Positions 32,191 through 41,347 of a stretch of 41,718 nucleotides of DNA are shown here, in pieces (position 1 is the stretch's first letter; the number at the start of each line of letters is the position of its first letter). The position numbers were made by a program, and so were the translations under genes. The DNA comes from Nemertoderma westbladi (lineage: Eukaryota > Xenacoelomorpha > Nemertodermatida > Nemertodermatidae), in assembly GCA_032718475.1 (NCBI GenBank), contig JAUCBJ010005473.1, positions 1-41,718 on the forward strand, read 5' to 3'. A model generated the notes under the pieces. The model had not been told where the DNA came from, searched no databases, and saw nothing but the letters and a program-made list of their open reading frames with translations.

Positions 32191-33099
32191 ACCAAAAATA
32201 TATCACAGAGTACATCCCTGGAATAAGAATAATCCATATCCTCTTATGACATCATACGAACTAAGAATACTTATATACCTAAATTAAGTATTTATTAAAT
32301 AAAGTGGATTTAGTATTCAAAAATGCCATTATCGAGGGAATCATCTTTGCAGAAATCATCTAGGAACAATGATGATAAATGTATATGGTAAAGATAATAC
32401 TAACCTTCTTTTGTGGTAGGTGTCAAGTTTGATAGTGTGCATCTGGGTCATCTTCAATTGCATCTGTAGTCATGGCAACCTGTGAAGGAGTGGTGTCTGA
32501 AATGCCATTTAGATGTCTCTTGTTATTTTTAAAGTATTGTACTGTACAGTACTCACATTATGATTGCTTTTCATTGACCTAAATATTTTGTCATAATTTT
32601 GAAACAGAGTGGTATGAGATTAAAATGTTAAAGAAATATATTTCAGACATGGGTATTTATTTGGAACCATATATAACCGTTATAACATAACAAGTTTCGC
32701 TCTCAGTAAACCAAAATTTTACAAAACTAATATTCAACAACATGTGGCAATTTGTTTTTAAAATAATGCTATTGTTCTAGAATGGTAGTTAATTTAGCAG
32801 CGCTCCCATGGCAACAGTAATTATATTCCAAAATTTTATGACACATTTAGAATTGTAAGACCAGTAGCTATCTTTTTCAGAAGACGCGAGGAATATATAT
32901 TGAGTTCTTAGACTACTACAGCATGTTTGTTATTTTGCCATTTCCATGACAACCGGTGATAACACCAAGTCAGCTACCGATTCAGATTTGTTATCATATC
33001 AAAATAAATGGCCAAAAGATAGGTCTTCCCAAAAATATAAGTTCCAGATGGTTACCAACAAGTAACCCATATGCTGGCTGGCCCATAGACTACTGAGTA
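32191..33099 (-). repeat. right arm of the large inverted repeat
   Basis: Reverse-complement copy of 26333-27238. The outer end (CCATATGCTGGCTGGCCC, 33067-33084) lies only about 20 bp before the start codon of the 33103-33762 gene, so this arm should contain that gene's promoter and 5' leader. The inner end is ACCAAAAATATATCACAGAG at 32191. Confidence 0.9.
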
Positions 33100-33102
33100 A
33101 AT

Positions 33103-33762
33103 ATGGAACATTCGCAAATGACAATTATTTTGGCCTTCAGTTTATCACTATTATACATGACTATTTGTTCAGGTTTGTTTACTTGTGAAGTTGGAAACTT
33201 AGTGTTATTAAAGTCCGACAACGAAGTTCTTCGAAGTCTTGTTGAATCTATGCTATTTGACCTAATAGTCACACAGAACGACCGATGGTTCAACGAAACA
33301 TACAAGATAGAGGAATGCACCACCTGCGCAGAAATCTCCTTTAGATTCTCCGGGTACCCAGGAGATGATTCTTTTGGTGATCTAAAAAATCATGAGATCA
33401 TCATTTATTACACCGAGAGGTTCTGCTTTAACGCCTCGAATTGTTTAGCGCTGAATGAAGAAACGTGTTGGCTTCAATTCGAATGGGCAACGGAACCCGG
33501 TAAAGACACCTCGGAATTCCACGACTTTATAAGGGTTGCCAGGTGGGGGGAAAGCCTCGGCGAAGTAACTGGTAAGTCCTGCCAGTTGCAATGCTGTAAC
33601 GACACAGCTACATGTCCGCCGGTGTATTGGGAGCAAGATGCGGTTGTGGAAACCACCAGCACTGAGGCTGCGGTGGAAACGACGACAAGCGAGGCCGGGA
33701 ATATTTACCCAATAAGTGTTTTAGTGTTTGGAATTCTAATTCTTGGAGTTTTAAACAACTAA
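33103..33762 (+). CDS. secreted, cysteine-rich, probably GPI-anchored protein (Ly6/uPAR-like?)
   Basis: An intact single-exon ORF of 219 residues. Residues 6-22 form a hydrophobic signal peptide. The mature part has 10 cysteines (28, 72, 75, 108, 114, 122, 160, 164, 165, 171), enough for five disulfides. The last group, CQLQCCNDTATC, resembles the CC...C end of three-finger (Ly6/uPAR) domains. The spacing is longer than usual, so this is only a suggestion. N-glycosylation sites are N64, N110 and N166. A Thr/Ser/Glu-rich stalk (181-199) is followed by a C-terminal hydrophobic tail (ISVLVFGILILGVL) ending NN, typical of a GPI-anchor signal. The expected place is the cell surface. Absence of introns may mean a retrocopy. 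It lies between inverted copies of one repeat. Confidence 0.75.
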   Translation: MEHSQMTIILAFSLSLLYMTICSGLFTCEVGNLVLLKSDNEVLRSLVESMLFDLIVTQNDRWFNETYKIEECTTCAEISFRFSGYPGDDSFGDLKNHEIIIYYTERFCFNASNCLALNEETCWLQFEWATEPGKDTSEFHDFIRVARWGESLGEVTGKSCQLQCCNDTATCPPVYWEQDAVVETTSTEAAVETTTSEAGNIYPISVLVFGILILGVLNN

Positions 33763-33868
33763 AGCAATCAATATTTTGTGGTGAAGGTATACAAATATTG
33801 TAATCTTGTAGGCTACCTTCAGGAGTTAAATGTACTCAGTGAATAATACTGGAGACATACATAATTCT

Positions 33869-34314
33869 GTATTATCTGGAACTTATATTTTTGGGAAGGC
33901 CTATGTTTTGGCCGTTCATTTTGATATGATAACAAATCTGAATCGGTAGCTGACTTGGTGTTATCACCGGTTGTCTTGGAAATGGGAAAATATCAAACAT
34001 GCTGTAGTAGTCTAAGAACTCATTATAAATTCATCGCGTCTTCTGAAAAAAATAGCTACTGGTCTTACAATTCTAAATGTGTCATGAAATTCTGGAATAT
34101 AATTATTGTTGCCATGGGAACGCTGCTAAATGAAAACTGACATGTTATAAAAAAAATAGCTACCATTCTAGAACAATATAATTATTTTAAAAACAAATTG
34201 CCACATGTTGTTGAATATTAGTTTTGGAAAATTTTGGTATACTGAGAGCGAAACGTGTTGTGCTATAATGGTTATATATGGTACCGAAGATATACCCATG
34301 TGTGAAATATTTTT
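33869..34314 (+). repeat. third, partial copy of the inverted-repeat arm
   Basis: About 445 bp match the left arm from about 26385 to 26825, in the same orientation as the left arm and inverted relative to the right arm. It starts TCTGGAACTTATATTTTTGG, lacks the outermost ~50 bp of the arm, and fades after GAAATATTTTTC (about 34314). Confidence 0.9.
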
Positions 34315-34755
34315 CAATAACCCTGTCCCAAACCCATTCCCCCCAGTTCCTCGTGCACATTTTGTTACTCACAGTTTGTCCCTTCTGATATGTCCGCCCA
34401 GTACTGTCACCTACCCGACATATACGTAGCTATAACTACAAATCATTATCTCTAGTACCCACTAGGACTACTGTTCCGGAAATCCACTACTTGATACTAC
34501 AACTAATAGAAAATATCAACGACATATGCAATATTAACGGTTACCGAAAAAATTCGATCTGTACTGGATTCTGCGCTATCCATATAGACCTGAAAAAGGC
34601 ATTCGATACTTTAGATCACAACATTTTAATAAAAAAATTAGATACGTATGGCGGAATACCAAAAAATTAATTTCAAAGCTTTTTATCAACCCGCTCACAA
34701 TCTGTTGCTCTATATAACTGTCTATTACCCCCTTTGCACTTGAGTTGTGGCACCG

Positions 34756-34776
34756 CCCCCCCCCCCCCCCCCCCCC
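34756..34776. repeat. poly-C tract (about 21 C)
   Basis: Homopolymer inside the RT fragment. The exact length is likely to be uncertain in any assembly. Confidence 0.95.
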
Positions 34777-34953
34777 AGGTTCGGCATTATCACCGCTGCC
34801 CTTCTATAAGATATATTAATTAATGATGGGCCTAACGATCTACTAAACCTAACTAAAACAGAATATTTCATATATAGTAATCAACCACACGACAGCTTAC
34901 CGAAAGTCAAAATAAAAAACAATAATATTAAACATGTGAAATGTGCGAAATTT

Positions 34954-35438
34954 CTAGGTGTATGGATGGACCGATGGTATGTCTAGGTGTATGGATGGAC
35001 CGATGGTATGTCTAGGTGTATGGATGGACCGATGGTATGTCTAGGTGTATGGATGGACCGATGGTATGTCTAGGTGTATAGATGGACCGATGGTATGTCT
35101 AGGTGTATGGATGGACCGATGGTATGTCTAGGTGTATAGATGGACCGATGGTATGTCTAGGTGTATGGATGGACCGATGGTATGTCTAGGTGTATGGATG
35201 GACCGATGGTATGTCTAGGTGTATGGATGGACCGATGGTATGTCTAGGTGTATGGATGGACCGATGGTATGTCTAGGTGTATAGATGGACCGATGGTATG
35301 TCTAGGTGTATGGATGGACCGATGGTATGTCTAGGTGTATGGATGGACCGATGGTATGTCTAGGTGTATGGATGGACCGATGGTATGTCTAGGTGTATGG
35401 ATGGACCGATGGTATGTCTAGGTGTATGGATGGACCGA
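34954..35438. repeat. 29-bp minisatellite, about 16.7 copies
   Basis: The unit is CTAGGTGTATGGATGGACCG followed by ATGGTATGT, 29 bp. The units are almost identical, and the only variation I see is G/A at one position (TATGG or TATAG) in units 5, 7 and 12. The unit starts inside the RT codons for FLGVWMDR. After the last unit the RT sequence continues, so the array grew from one segment of the LINE. Confidence 0.97.
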
Positions 35439-35620
35439 AAATCACATAATAATTACTGTATATTCTCACTACAATTTGCAAAACGTCAGGCATTTTTTTA
35501 AAAATTAAGGCACATATTTCGCCTTGAAATTCTTCGCACACTCTACTTCTGTCTCGTACATCCATATATTACATACGCTATATTAGCATGGGGTTCCACA
35601 CATACAACAGGAGGGGTGAG

Positions 35621-36085
35621 ATGACGATGACTAGGGAGGATTGTTTATACTTGTAGTGAGCGTCGAGTCAAATAGTTGGAGAGTTGGGGGTTAGGAGGGC
35701 GAGATAGATGGTTAACGTGGAGGTGATGGTTGTGTCATATTATTGGCATGCAATAAATAACATTAAACATATTAATGAACATAATGAAAAATAATATTAA
35801 ATTAGAAAAAGTTTATATTTTTATTAAATTAAAATATCTTCCAAGGACCGATATCACGTACTCGTATGCCCATCCCTGCCCCCCCACTCGCTACTCTCGC
35901 CCTGCTCACACGCTCCTTTTATCTCATTACTAACTACAGTATATGGTGAAGGGTTGGACAGTATAAATATGTCCACATATAATGTCTAACTTTATTTTAT
36001 TGTGCTTATTTACCCCGAACGGGGGTGTATCTTTTGTTTAAAAAAAAAAATATTAAATTAAAAAAATGTAAAAGTAACGTTTTCT
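35621..36085. other. non-coding stretch
   Basis: No gene or repeat family recognised. Low-complexity A/T and C-rich patches. Confidence 0.5.
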
Positions 36086-36089
36086 TTTG

Positions 36090-36310
36090 CCGTTAGGTCA
36101 CGGATTACCTACAAATTCTGACGACTTATTTTCAGTGCGACCCCCCCAGAACTATACTCCACAGAGAAAACTGGTTCTCATTTATCTACCATTTAAGGAT
36201 GCAAGGCAGAGATGCGCCCTGGTCAGTCCCTTTAAAGCATTCGTGTCGAAACGAAAACTGCTCTGGTCCCCATGCGGGGATCGAACCCACGACCAGCAGA
36301 TCGATGTTAA
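36090..36310 (-). mobile_element. tRNA-derived SINE fragment
   Basis: On the minus strand a B box GGTTCGATCCC (36277-36287) lies in a tRNA-like T arm (GTGGGTTCGATCCCCGC). It is followed by a body (CCAGAGCAGTTTTCGTTTCG...) of about 170 bp. The A box end is missing or diverged. Translation of the plus strand gives CGDRTHD, a typical trace of tRNA SINEs. Confidence 0.65.
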
Positions 36311-36758
36311 TTCGAGGCCATGGATATTTTTTTGCATTTTATCTTATACAGTAGATGATGTCTAAAAATCACTTGCATGTTTAATGTAAATACATGACCG
36401 CATATACAACAAATCTATCGCGTAAGTTCTTAGTTCAAATCAGGCGTTCGAGTTGTTTTACATAGTTAGTTAATTGGAACTTAAGTTGTTTTAAAAAGAA
36501 AAATAGAAAATAAAGAAATAATAAAAAAATAAAATACAGTAGCAGGAAAAACAACTTAAGGGCCAAATTGTGGATCAATATTGTGGAGTAAAAGATGCAC
36601 ATATGAAATTTTTAGCATTACAGGTCGAAAGTATAAAAACAGTGTTGAACATTTTAGTCGAATACACAATATAAAATAACCAAAATCCGAATATTAAGCA
36701 AAAAATCGGTTACATTCAGTTAACAAACAATAAACTTATTGGCCTGTATTTACTCTAC

Positions 36759-36764
36759 TTTTAT
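36759..36764 (-). promoter_or_regulatory. polyadenylation signal AATAAA
   Basis: Reads AATAAA on the minus strand, a few bases after the TAA that ends the exon at 36769. It is close to the stop, so the 3' UTR would be very short. Confidence 0.45.
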
Positions 36765-36768
36765 TGGT

Positions 36769-37083
36769 TTAATCAGTTAATGGAAAAGGAACCCCTGGAT
36801 ATCTATTGGCTATATGGTTAACAATATCAATCTCTTCTTCAGTAACTCCATCGTCGTCACTTAGCAACCTCACAGCTTCCCCATTGGTTACCATGGTTTC
36901 TACATTAACTAAAGGATGACTCTCTCCTCCTATTGGTTTACGTAGAATGGCGATATTGTTGGGTTCGTATTTCAGTTTTAGATTGTAGTTATAGAATTCC
37001 GAGGTGTATGTTGCATAGTAAGAGAGGACAGCAAGAGTGTAAATCCATTCACATATAGTCTCCAATTCCATATGTATTGATTC
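36769..37083 (-). CDS. terminal exon, Frag1/DRAM/TMEM150-like membrane protein
   Basis: A terminal exon on the minus strand. A good acceptor (TTTTTTCCACAG) ends at 37084, and the frame is open from there to TAA 36769-36771, 104 codons. It begins ESIHMELETICEWIYTL and contains one hydrophobic segment ending YYATYTSEF. A cytosolic tail follows, with acidic stretches and an RLLSDDD motif. The 'CEW ... Y-T----EF' pattern at the last membrane helix is like the end of Frag1/DRAM/Sfk1 (TMEM150, DRAM) proteins, which act at plasma membrane or lysosome. That assignment is from memory of the family pattern. No upstream exon is visible between here and ZDHHC6, so the gene may extend around ZDHHC6 or be a lone remnant. 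Confidence 0.55.
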   Translation of the reverse strand, partial: ESIHMELETICEWIYTLAVLSYYATYTSEFYNYNLKLKYEPNNIAILRKPIGGESHPLVNVETMVTNGEAVRLLSDDDGVTEEEIDIVNHIANRYPGVPFPLTD

Positions 37084-37187
37084 CTGTGGAAAAAATATAT
37101 AAATGTTATTAAAAAATATCAAGGAATTCTAGAACATAGCAGGTATTTATTCAACATTTTATTGACTAAATAGTTCTCGGGTTCAAG

Positions 37188-37310
37188 GTCAAAGGTTCCC
37201 AGTAATATGACAAAGGTTCCACAGTTATCCGACGGGGGTTCCACACAGATACGACAAGGGTTCCACAGTTATCTGACAAGTGTTCCACACACAAGGATCC
37301 ACATTCCACA
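37188..37310. repeat. short GGTTCCACAGTTATC tandem repeat
   Basis: GTTCCACA words recur six times at irregular spacing (for example GGTTCCACAGTTATCCGAC and GGTTCCACAGTTATCTGAC). Non-coding. Confidence 0.75.
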
Positions 37311-37499
37311 CTCATTCGATATCACAAACACCAAATTTGTGAAAACAACTTTATTGGCCCATTATACTGTAATAGGCCTAATCGAGATTCGAGGATAATA
37401 TCAATAATAAAGGTTTTTTATATCTGTTGTTGCTACTGTATATACTGTACGTACATAGTACGCCTTGAACACAACTTATGTTAGAAGTCTTTTAAGGAC

Positions 37500-38220
37500 T
37501 GAGTTGGAGAAATCCAACGGTTTTGTATAGAGACCTCAAATGAAACTGAAATTTGCTGCATTATGTGGTCCTAAAATTTCAACTCGCTGTCACACACCAC
37601 GCCCAAGCATTTAACTGATCTTGAAAAGGCTAAGAAACACCCACGAAATGTGATATTCTGTTCGTCCTGCGAGATTTTTGCAGTTTGAATGCGAGTTCCA
37701 TAAATAATTAGCTCGGTTTTATTAATTTGCAATTGATTATTATCCATCCACCTTGCAACTCGTTGCAGCTCATCACACATCTTAGACTTTTAAGGCATAA
37801 AAAATCCATAGCAGGCAGGCCCTGAAATAAACAAGCGCGAAATCGCGCAAAGGTCCACGTCTACTAACGCACGAACTGTCTCCTTGAACGGCTTACTACA
37901 ACAACAAAAACATTAACCGGAATGGGGGGATTGAACTCGGTACCTAGAGAATAGAGATTCCAAGTCCCACGCTCTACCAACTGAGCCACTGGGGCCATAC
38001 AAAGCCTCAATACCAAAACCTAACGAGAAATTAACACCACCACCAACAACAACAATAACGGAGTGAATACTAGATTAGCAATTTTGAAACCTGTCATCCA
38101 TAATAAACAGATCCATCATATTATATTGTATAATTCTGGACCCAGTATACTTCCCTGAGGCACTCTTACATCCACAACTGTCTAGCACCCTGATGCTTCT
38201 AATTTCAGCGGATTGGCCAT
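37500..38220 (-). pseudogene. LINE RT fragment split by a SINE
   Basis: On the minus strand, from right to left: VPQGSILGPELYNI (RT motif B, about 38115-38165), then a SINE, then LQRVARWMDNNQLQINKTE and VKCLGVVCDSELKF (37571-37780), the block that follows the palm. The order agrees with one CR1/Jockey-like RT. Motif C (YADD) has been lost. Confidence 0.8.
37919..37996 (-). ncRNA. tRNA-like SINE head
   Basis: On the minus strand GGCCCCAGTGGCTCAGTTGG starts the unit, with an A box TGGCTCAGTTGG (37977-37988) and a B box-like GAGTTCAATCC (37928-37938). The D arm is well formed (GGCTC/GAGC). The acceptor ends do not pair, so it is a pol III promoter of a SINE rather than a functional tRNA. It sits inside the RT fragment. 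Confidence 0.7.
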
Positions 38221-39094
38221 ACCTTCTTAATTTGTTTTATGGATTTAGTAAATTCAAAAATATACCAAAAGCCAATTGTTGATTTTCTTTTTTTCTTTCT
38301 ATTTTTGTGCCTTTCTGTCTGTCCGTAGTCTATGAAAAAACAGAAAAATAAAAACAAGTAACTTTGGAGGCGTTGAGCACCGGGAAGACTTTAACCAAAT
38401 TGAAATTTTGGGGTGGTAGCCCATAGGAATTTCCAATTTAATATTTTTTTGGACACCCTATCCAATTATGCTGATTGTTGGCCAACATTAATTGGATTTT
38501 AATTTAATTGAACACATTAAGGAAATGAACAGGTTACAACAATTAATAAAATCCAAGTATTTAGTTAAAGCAGCGAATTTAAAGCGGAATATAGAAAAAT
38601 ACGATGATTCAAATAAATTAATCAAATCCGAATAATTTATAGGAATACAAATAAACATACTGTGTAGCACAAAATAACTCTTATCAATTAATTGTATCTT
38701 ATAAATAACGTTTTCTACCACATAACATATCCATATGGTTATATAAGACAATTTAATATTTATTTATTTATGTTAATGACAATATAATTTATTTGTGCAT
38801 AGTGGAGAGAAAGTAAAGTCTTAGTAATATATTTATGATTTCCCCAGTTGAAGGTTAAATCGAGTCTAGCTAGACTAGAGCAGCACCCCACCCCACCCCT
38901 CCCCTACTATTCCGATATCCAAATTATACGATTTAAAAAATAATAAAAAATGCTCGTCTATCATTATTATATGCTGTTTAAAGTGAAACAGAAACACATA
39001 CCGGTACAGTAAAGCGTAGAAAAAATGGAAATACATAAGAAAAAAGTTTCAATTGGAGTGAAAAAAGTATAATTTAACAATAAAAAAGTTATCG
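38221..39094. other. likely ZDHHC6 3' UTR and downstream AT-rich DNA
   Basis: No coding region found. On the minus strand overlapping AATAAA signals (38759-38768) lie about 330 bp after the ZDHHC6 stop and could end its transcript. A C-rich run (CACCCCACCCCACCCC) lies at about 38885. Confidence 0.5.
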
Positions 39095-39778
39095 TCACGA
39101 TTGAGTCGTCCCGTTATCCAAGTTGGCGATTTTAGCAACACAGCGTTTAGGGAACCAACCCTTAACACCTAGCGGAGTGAGGGACACCCCTACTAACTCA
39201 TTGACCTCCGTTACAACCGCCTTCTCTCCGTAGAGCCAGTAACCGCTGCCCCGAGTAACAACGAGAACCTCCCCGGGAGAGAGCGGGATTCGCGGCTCGT
39301 CGGTCCACGGGAAGTTGAGAACAACTCGCAACCCCATAGTGACCGGTAAACAAGCACCGGAGTACCGAGAAACAACGGAATATCGAACCGATCGAAAACG
39401 CTTCTCCTGTTTCTGACGTAGTTGTTCGATAGTTAGTGTGTATTCCGTGCAGTGTGGGCGTAAAGGCCAAGTAAAACCGTCACTGTATGTATGGCCCTTC
39501 AACAGGACCAGTCGAAGATTATCGAAAAGTCCGAGATCGTAAGGATAAACGAACTCTAAATCACCCGGTTCGCGGTACCTAACGGCCGCTTTGGAAACGA
39601 TCCAGGATTCTATGCCGGTTTGATTTCGGGAAATCGATCGGAGTTGGCTGACAAGGAGGATTCCCACACTTATAGATACTCCCAAAGAGAGACCAACGAT
39701 AAAGACGAGATATATGAAGATGTAGAGGCTGATATTGATGAGAATGTCGTTGCCGTTGTAAGGGTAAGGCGATGTGGT
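39095..39778 (-). CDS. ZDHHC6: ZDHHC6 palmitoyltransferase, last exon
   Basis: The 3' exon begins after the acceptor CCCCCCACAG (ending 39779) and runs 227 codons to TGA at 39095. It encodes the last two membrane helices (YIFIYLVFIVGLSLGVSI and on), then RNQTGIESWI, which corresponds to the NTSIESW-type TTxE motif of ZDHHC6. Next come YREPGDLEFVYPYDLG, TIEQLRQKQEKRFRSVRY, and an SH3-like domain ending YWLYGEKAV ... GVKGWFPKRCVAKI. This C-terminal SH3-like domain separates ZDHHC6 from other DHHC enzymes. The vertebrate protein ends in a KKxx-type ER signal. This one ends NGTTQS and lacks it. The intron before it is in phase 0. Confidence 0.93.
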   Translation of the reverse strand, partial: TTSPYPYNGNDILINISLYIFIYLVFIVGLSLGVSISVGILLVSQLRSISRNQTGIESWIVSKAAVRYREPGDLEFVYPYDLGLFDNLRLVLLKGHTYSDGFTWPLRPHCTEYTLTIEQLRQKQEKRFRSVRYSVVSRYSGACLPVTMGLRVVLNFPWTDEPRIPLSPGEVLVVTRGSGYWLYGEKAVVTEVNELVGVSLTPLGVKGWFPKRCVAKIANLDNGTTQS

Positions 39779-40140
39779 CTGTGGGGGGTCGGTTGTAGTG
39801 ATTGCACATAAAGAGACAAAAGGTGTTATTTAAAAAAAATAAATTTGTAAAACAGTAAAACTTGGCCCCTAGGCCTATATTTATATACCGGTTCTACTGT
39901 CTGACTGTACTAAATTGTAAATACTACCGGTAATACAATTTTGTTCTTAAATTAAAATTGCCTTTCTTTTTGGTGAAATTTCAGAATTTAATAAAAAGAT
40001 TAAATCGAGGGTGGAGAAAAGGTTCCGGTAATCGATGGGATGCCGGTAAACACCAGTCTGACAGTAGGCCTAGTCCCATCAGCCCATGTAAATCAGTAAA
40101 TAGGCATTCAAATCCGGTTTAATCTGTGTGCAATCATTAC
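39779..40140 (-). other. ZDHHC6: ZDHHC6 intron (about 362 bp)
   Basis: GT (GTAATG, 40140-40135) to AG (CCACAG, ending 39779) on the minus strand. Both sides give an uninterrupted phase-0 join. An alternative donor a few codons earlier cannot be excluded. Confidence 0.75.
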
Positions 40141-40617
40141 ATGTGTATCATTAACAATAAGATCATAAATCATATAAATAATGAATAGCGCCGAATGCAG
40201 ACAACCTAATGAAGCAGTAAGAAGAAACAAGAAGAAAGGCCGATGATTGAAATGTCCGCAGCAAGAGTTTATCCAGGGACAGTGGTGATCCATCTTCATG
40301 ACGCATCGACCGCACTTCCGGCAGTGGTGGGAACGCGGCGCCTTGTAACCGTTGCAAGTCTTGCAGTACTGCAGAAACTGCGTGTCCTGGTAATTATCAG
40401 GATTCCATCCAAGTGGTACAAACCCGGGTCCCCTCCAAGCCGAGAGGAAAAAATTCCCTAAAATATTAATGGTCCAGAAGCACAATGAGACGAAGTTAAG
40501 GAAACTGTATCCACTTGTGTAGATCGGCCACCAAAACAAGTTAGAAACGACCACGGTTGTAGAAATTATAGAAATAATTGAAAGTGCAAGTAGTGGGCCC
40601 CAATGTAAAAGTTGCAT
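40141..40617 (-). CDS. ZDHHC6: ZDHHC6 palmitoyltransferase, catalytic exon
   Basis: The exon encodes two membrane helices (HWGPLLALSIISIISTTVV; SFLNFVSLCFWTINILGNFF), GPGFVPLGWNPDNYQDTQFL, and the zinc-binding DHHC cysteine-rich domain: YCKTCNGYKAPRSHHCRKCG, then RCVMKMDHHCPWINSCCGH. The Cys of DHHC carries the acyl intermediate that is passed to substrate cysteines. In vertebrates the enzyme is at the ER and acts on proteins such as calnexin. The third helix follows. I chose ATG 40617 (MQLLHWGP) because HWGP aligns near residue 20 of vertebrate ZDHHC6. The frame stays open upstream to 40830, so a longer or separately spliced N-terminus is possible. Two exons give about 386 residues, against 413 in human. 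Confidence 0.93.
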
Positions 40618-40629
40618 TGTCAGATGATA

Positions 40630-40800
40630 TAGGATAGGTACCGTAGGCGGCTGGGCGGTAGGCCTGCGTATGCAATGCAATACTGCTGTGATGCAGTACA
40701 GCAGAGGTACAGTACTGCAGTACAGCAGTAGTACAGTATGCAGTACTGCAGTTGTAACAGAGTAATGCACCCACAGTACTGCAGTTTCAGAGTGCAGTGC
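40630..40800. repeat. CTGCAGTAC-type imperfect repeat upstream of ZDHHC6
   Basis: CAGTACTGCAG and ACAGCAG words recur in the region just 5' of the ZDHHC6 catalytic exon. The near-palindromic units (CTGCAGTACTGCAG) could form hairpins in a 5' UTR. The open frame through them is not convincing as coding. Confidence 0.7.
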
Positions 40801-40830
40801 AGGACATTCAGACAGTATACCGAACACCAT

Positions 40831-41290
40831 AAAACCTCATAACACTATCCCTGCATTTTAATCTAATACAGGTATTGCACATTTTCTACTTGTTTTTTAT
40901 TTAATTTTTATGTTTTATTGATGTCGACCATGTTTTATTTTTGTCTTCCTTTTTTTATTGTATACAATTATACTGATATTCTTAGAGTTAACTTTAGTGT
41001 ACATACTGTATGTGATAAGTTTTACAGACGTGTTCATATTTTATTGTACTTTGGCAAGTAAATTTTACTGTATGTGATACTACTTTTTTATCCGATTATG
41101 TAACTGCTTATGTTCATTTTATCTCAATTTTATTGTATAAGAATACATTTAATTTAACTCCAAACATTTGGACAAATAATGTATGTAGGTACAATGATTG
41201 TAATTATATACTGTAAGTAAAAATATGGCTAAAATTTGCTTTTATAATTGTGAAATAAAATAATAAAACTATATATTAAGACACAGTTGA
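40831..41290. other. non-coding AT-rich stretch
   Basis: TTTTATTG-rich sequence with no supported gene. Confidence 0.5.
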
Positions 41291-41296
41291 GTTAAA

Positions 41297-41347
41297 ATGG
41301 GATACTGTCATCGACCCTCTCCAGACACATCAGGAAGAGAGCGACAC
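41297..41347 (+). CDS. possible short first exon
   Basis: An ATG at 41297 opens a 17-codon frame (MGYCHRPSPDTSGRERH) that ends exactly at a strong donor, CAC|GTAAGT (41348). The following 170 bp are unusually GC-rich for the region. The evidence is only the donor and start, and the rest of the window to 41718 shows no second exon. Confidence 0.2.

Larger units (their letters stand above)
34480..35620 (+). pseudogene. LINE RT fragment (CR1/Jockey-like) interrupted by minisatellite
   Basis: Broken plus-strand traces: IHIDLKKAFDTLDHNILI (RT palm motif A, about 34583-34640), NLTKTEYFIYS (about 34850), AKFLGVWMD (about 34945), then, after the minisatellite, a segment with RLEILRTLYFCLVHPYITYA and LAWGSTHTT (about 35520-35610). 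A poly-C run (34756-34776) and several stops break the frame. The order fits the RT palm to thumb of one element. The catalytic YADD block is not found. Confidence 0.8.

Noticed and set aside
33103-33762. Naming the protein as a toxin of the three-finger class
   Set aside because: Only the last cysteine group is similar. The spacing is longer than in toxins, and the protein has a GPI-type tail, so a membrane-anchored host protein fits better.
36087-36365. 92-codon plus-strand ORF
   Set aside because: It is the reverse reading of a tRNA-derived SINE (CGDRTHD is the usual trace).
37919-37996. Functional tRNA gene
   Set aside because: The D arm and A box are good, but the acceptor ends do not pair and the T arm is irregular. 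It sits as an insertion inside an RT fragment.
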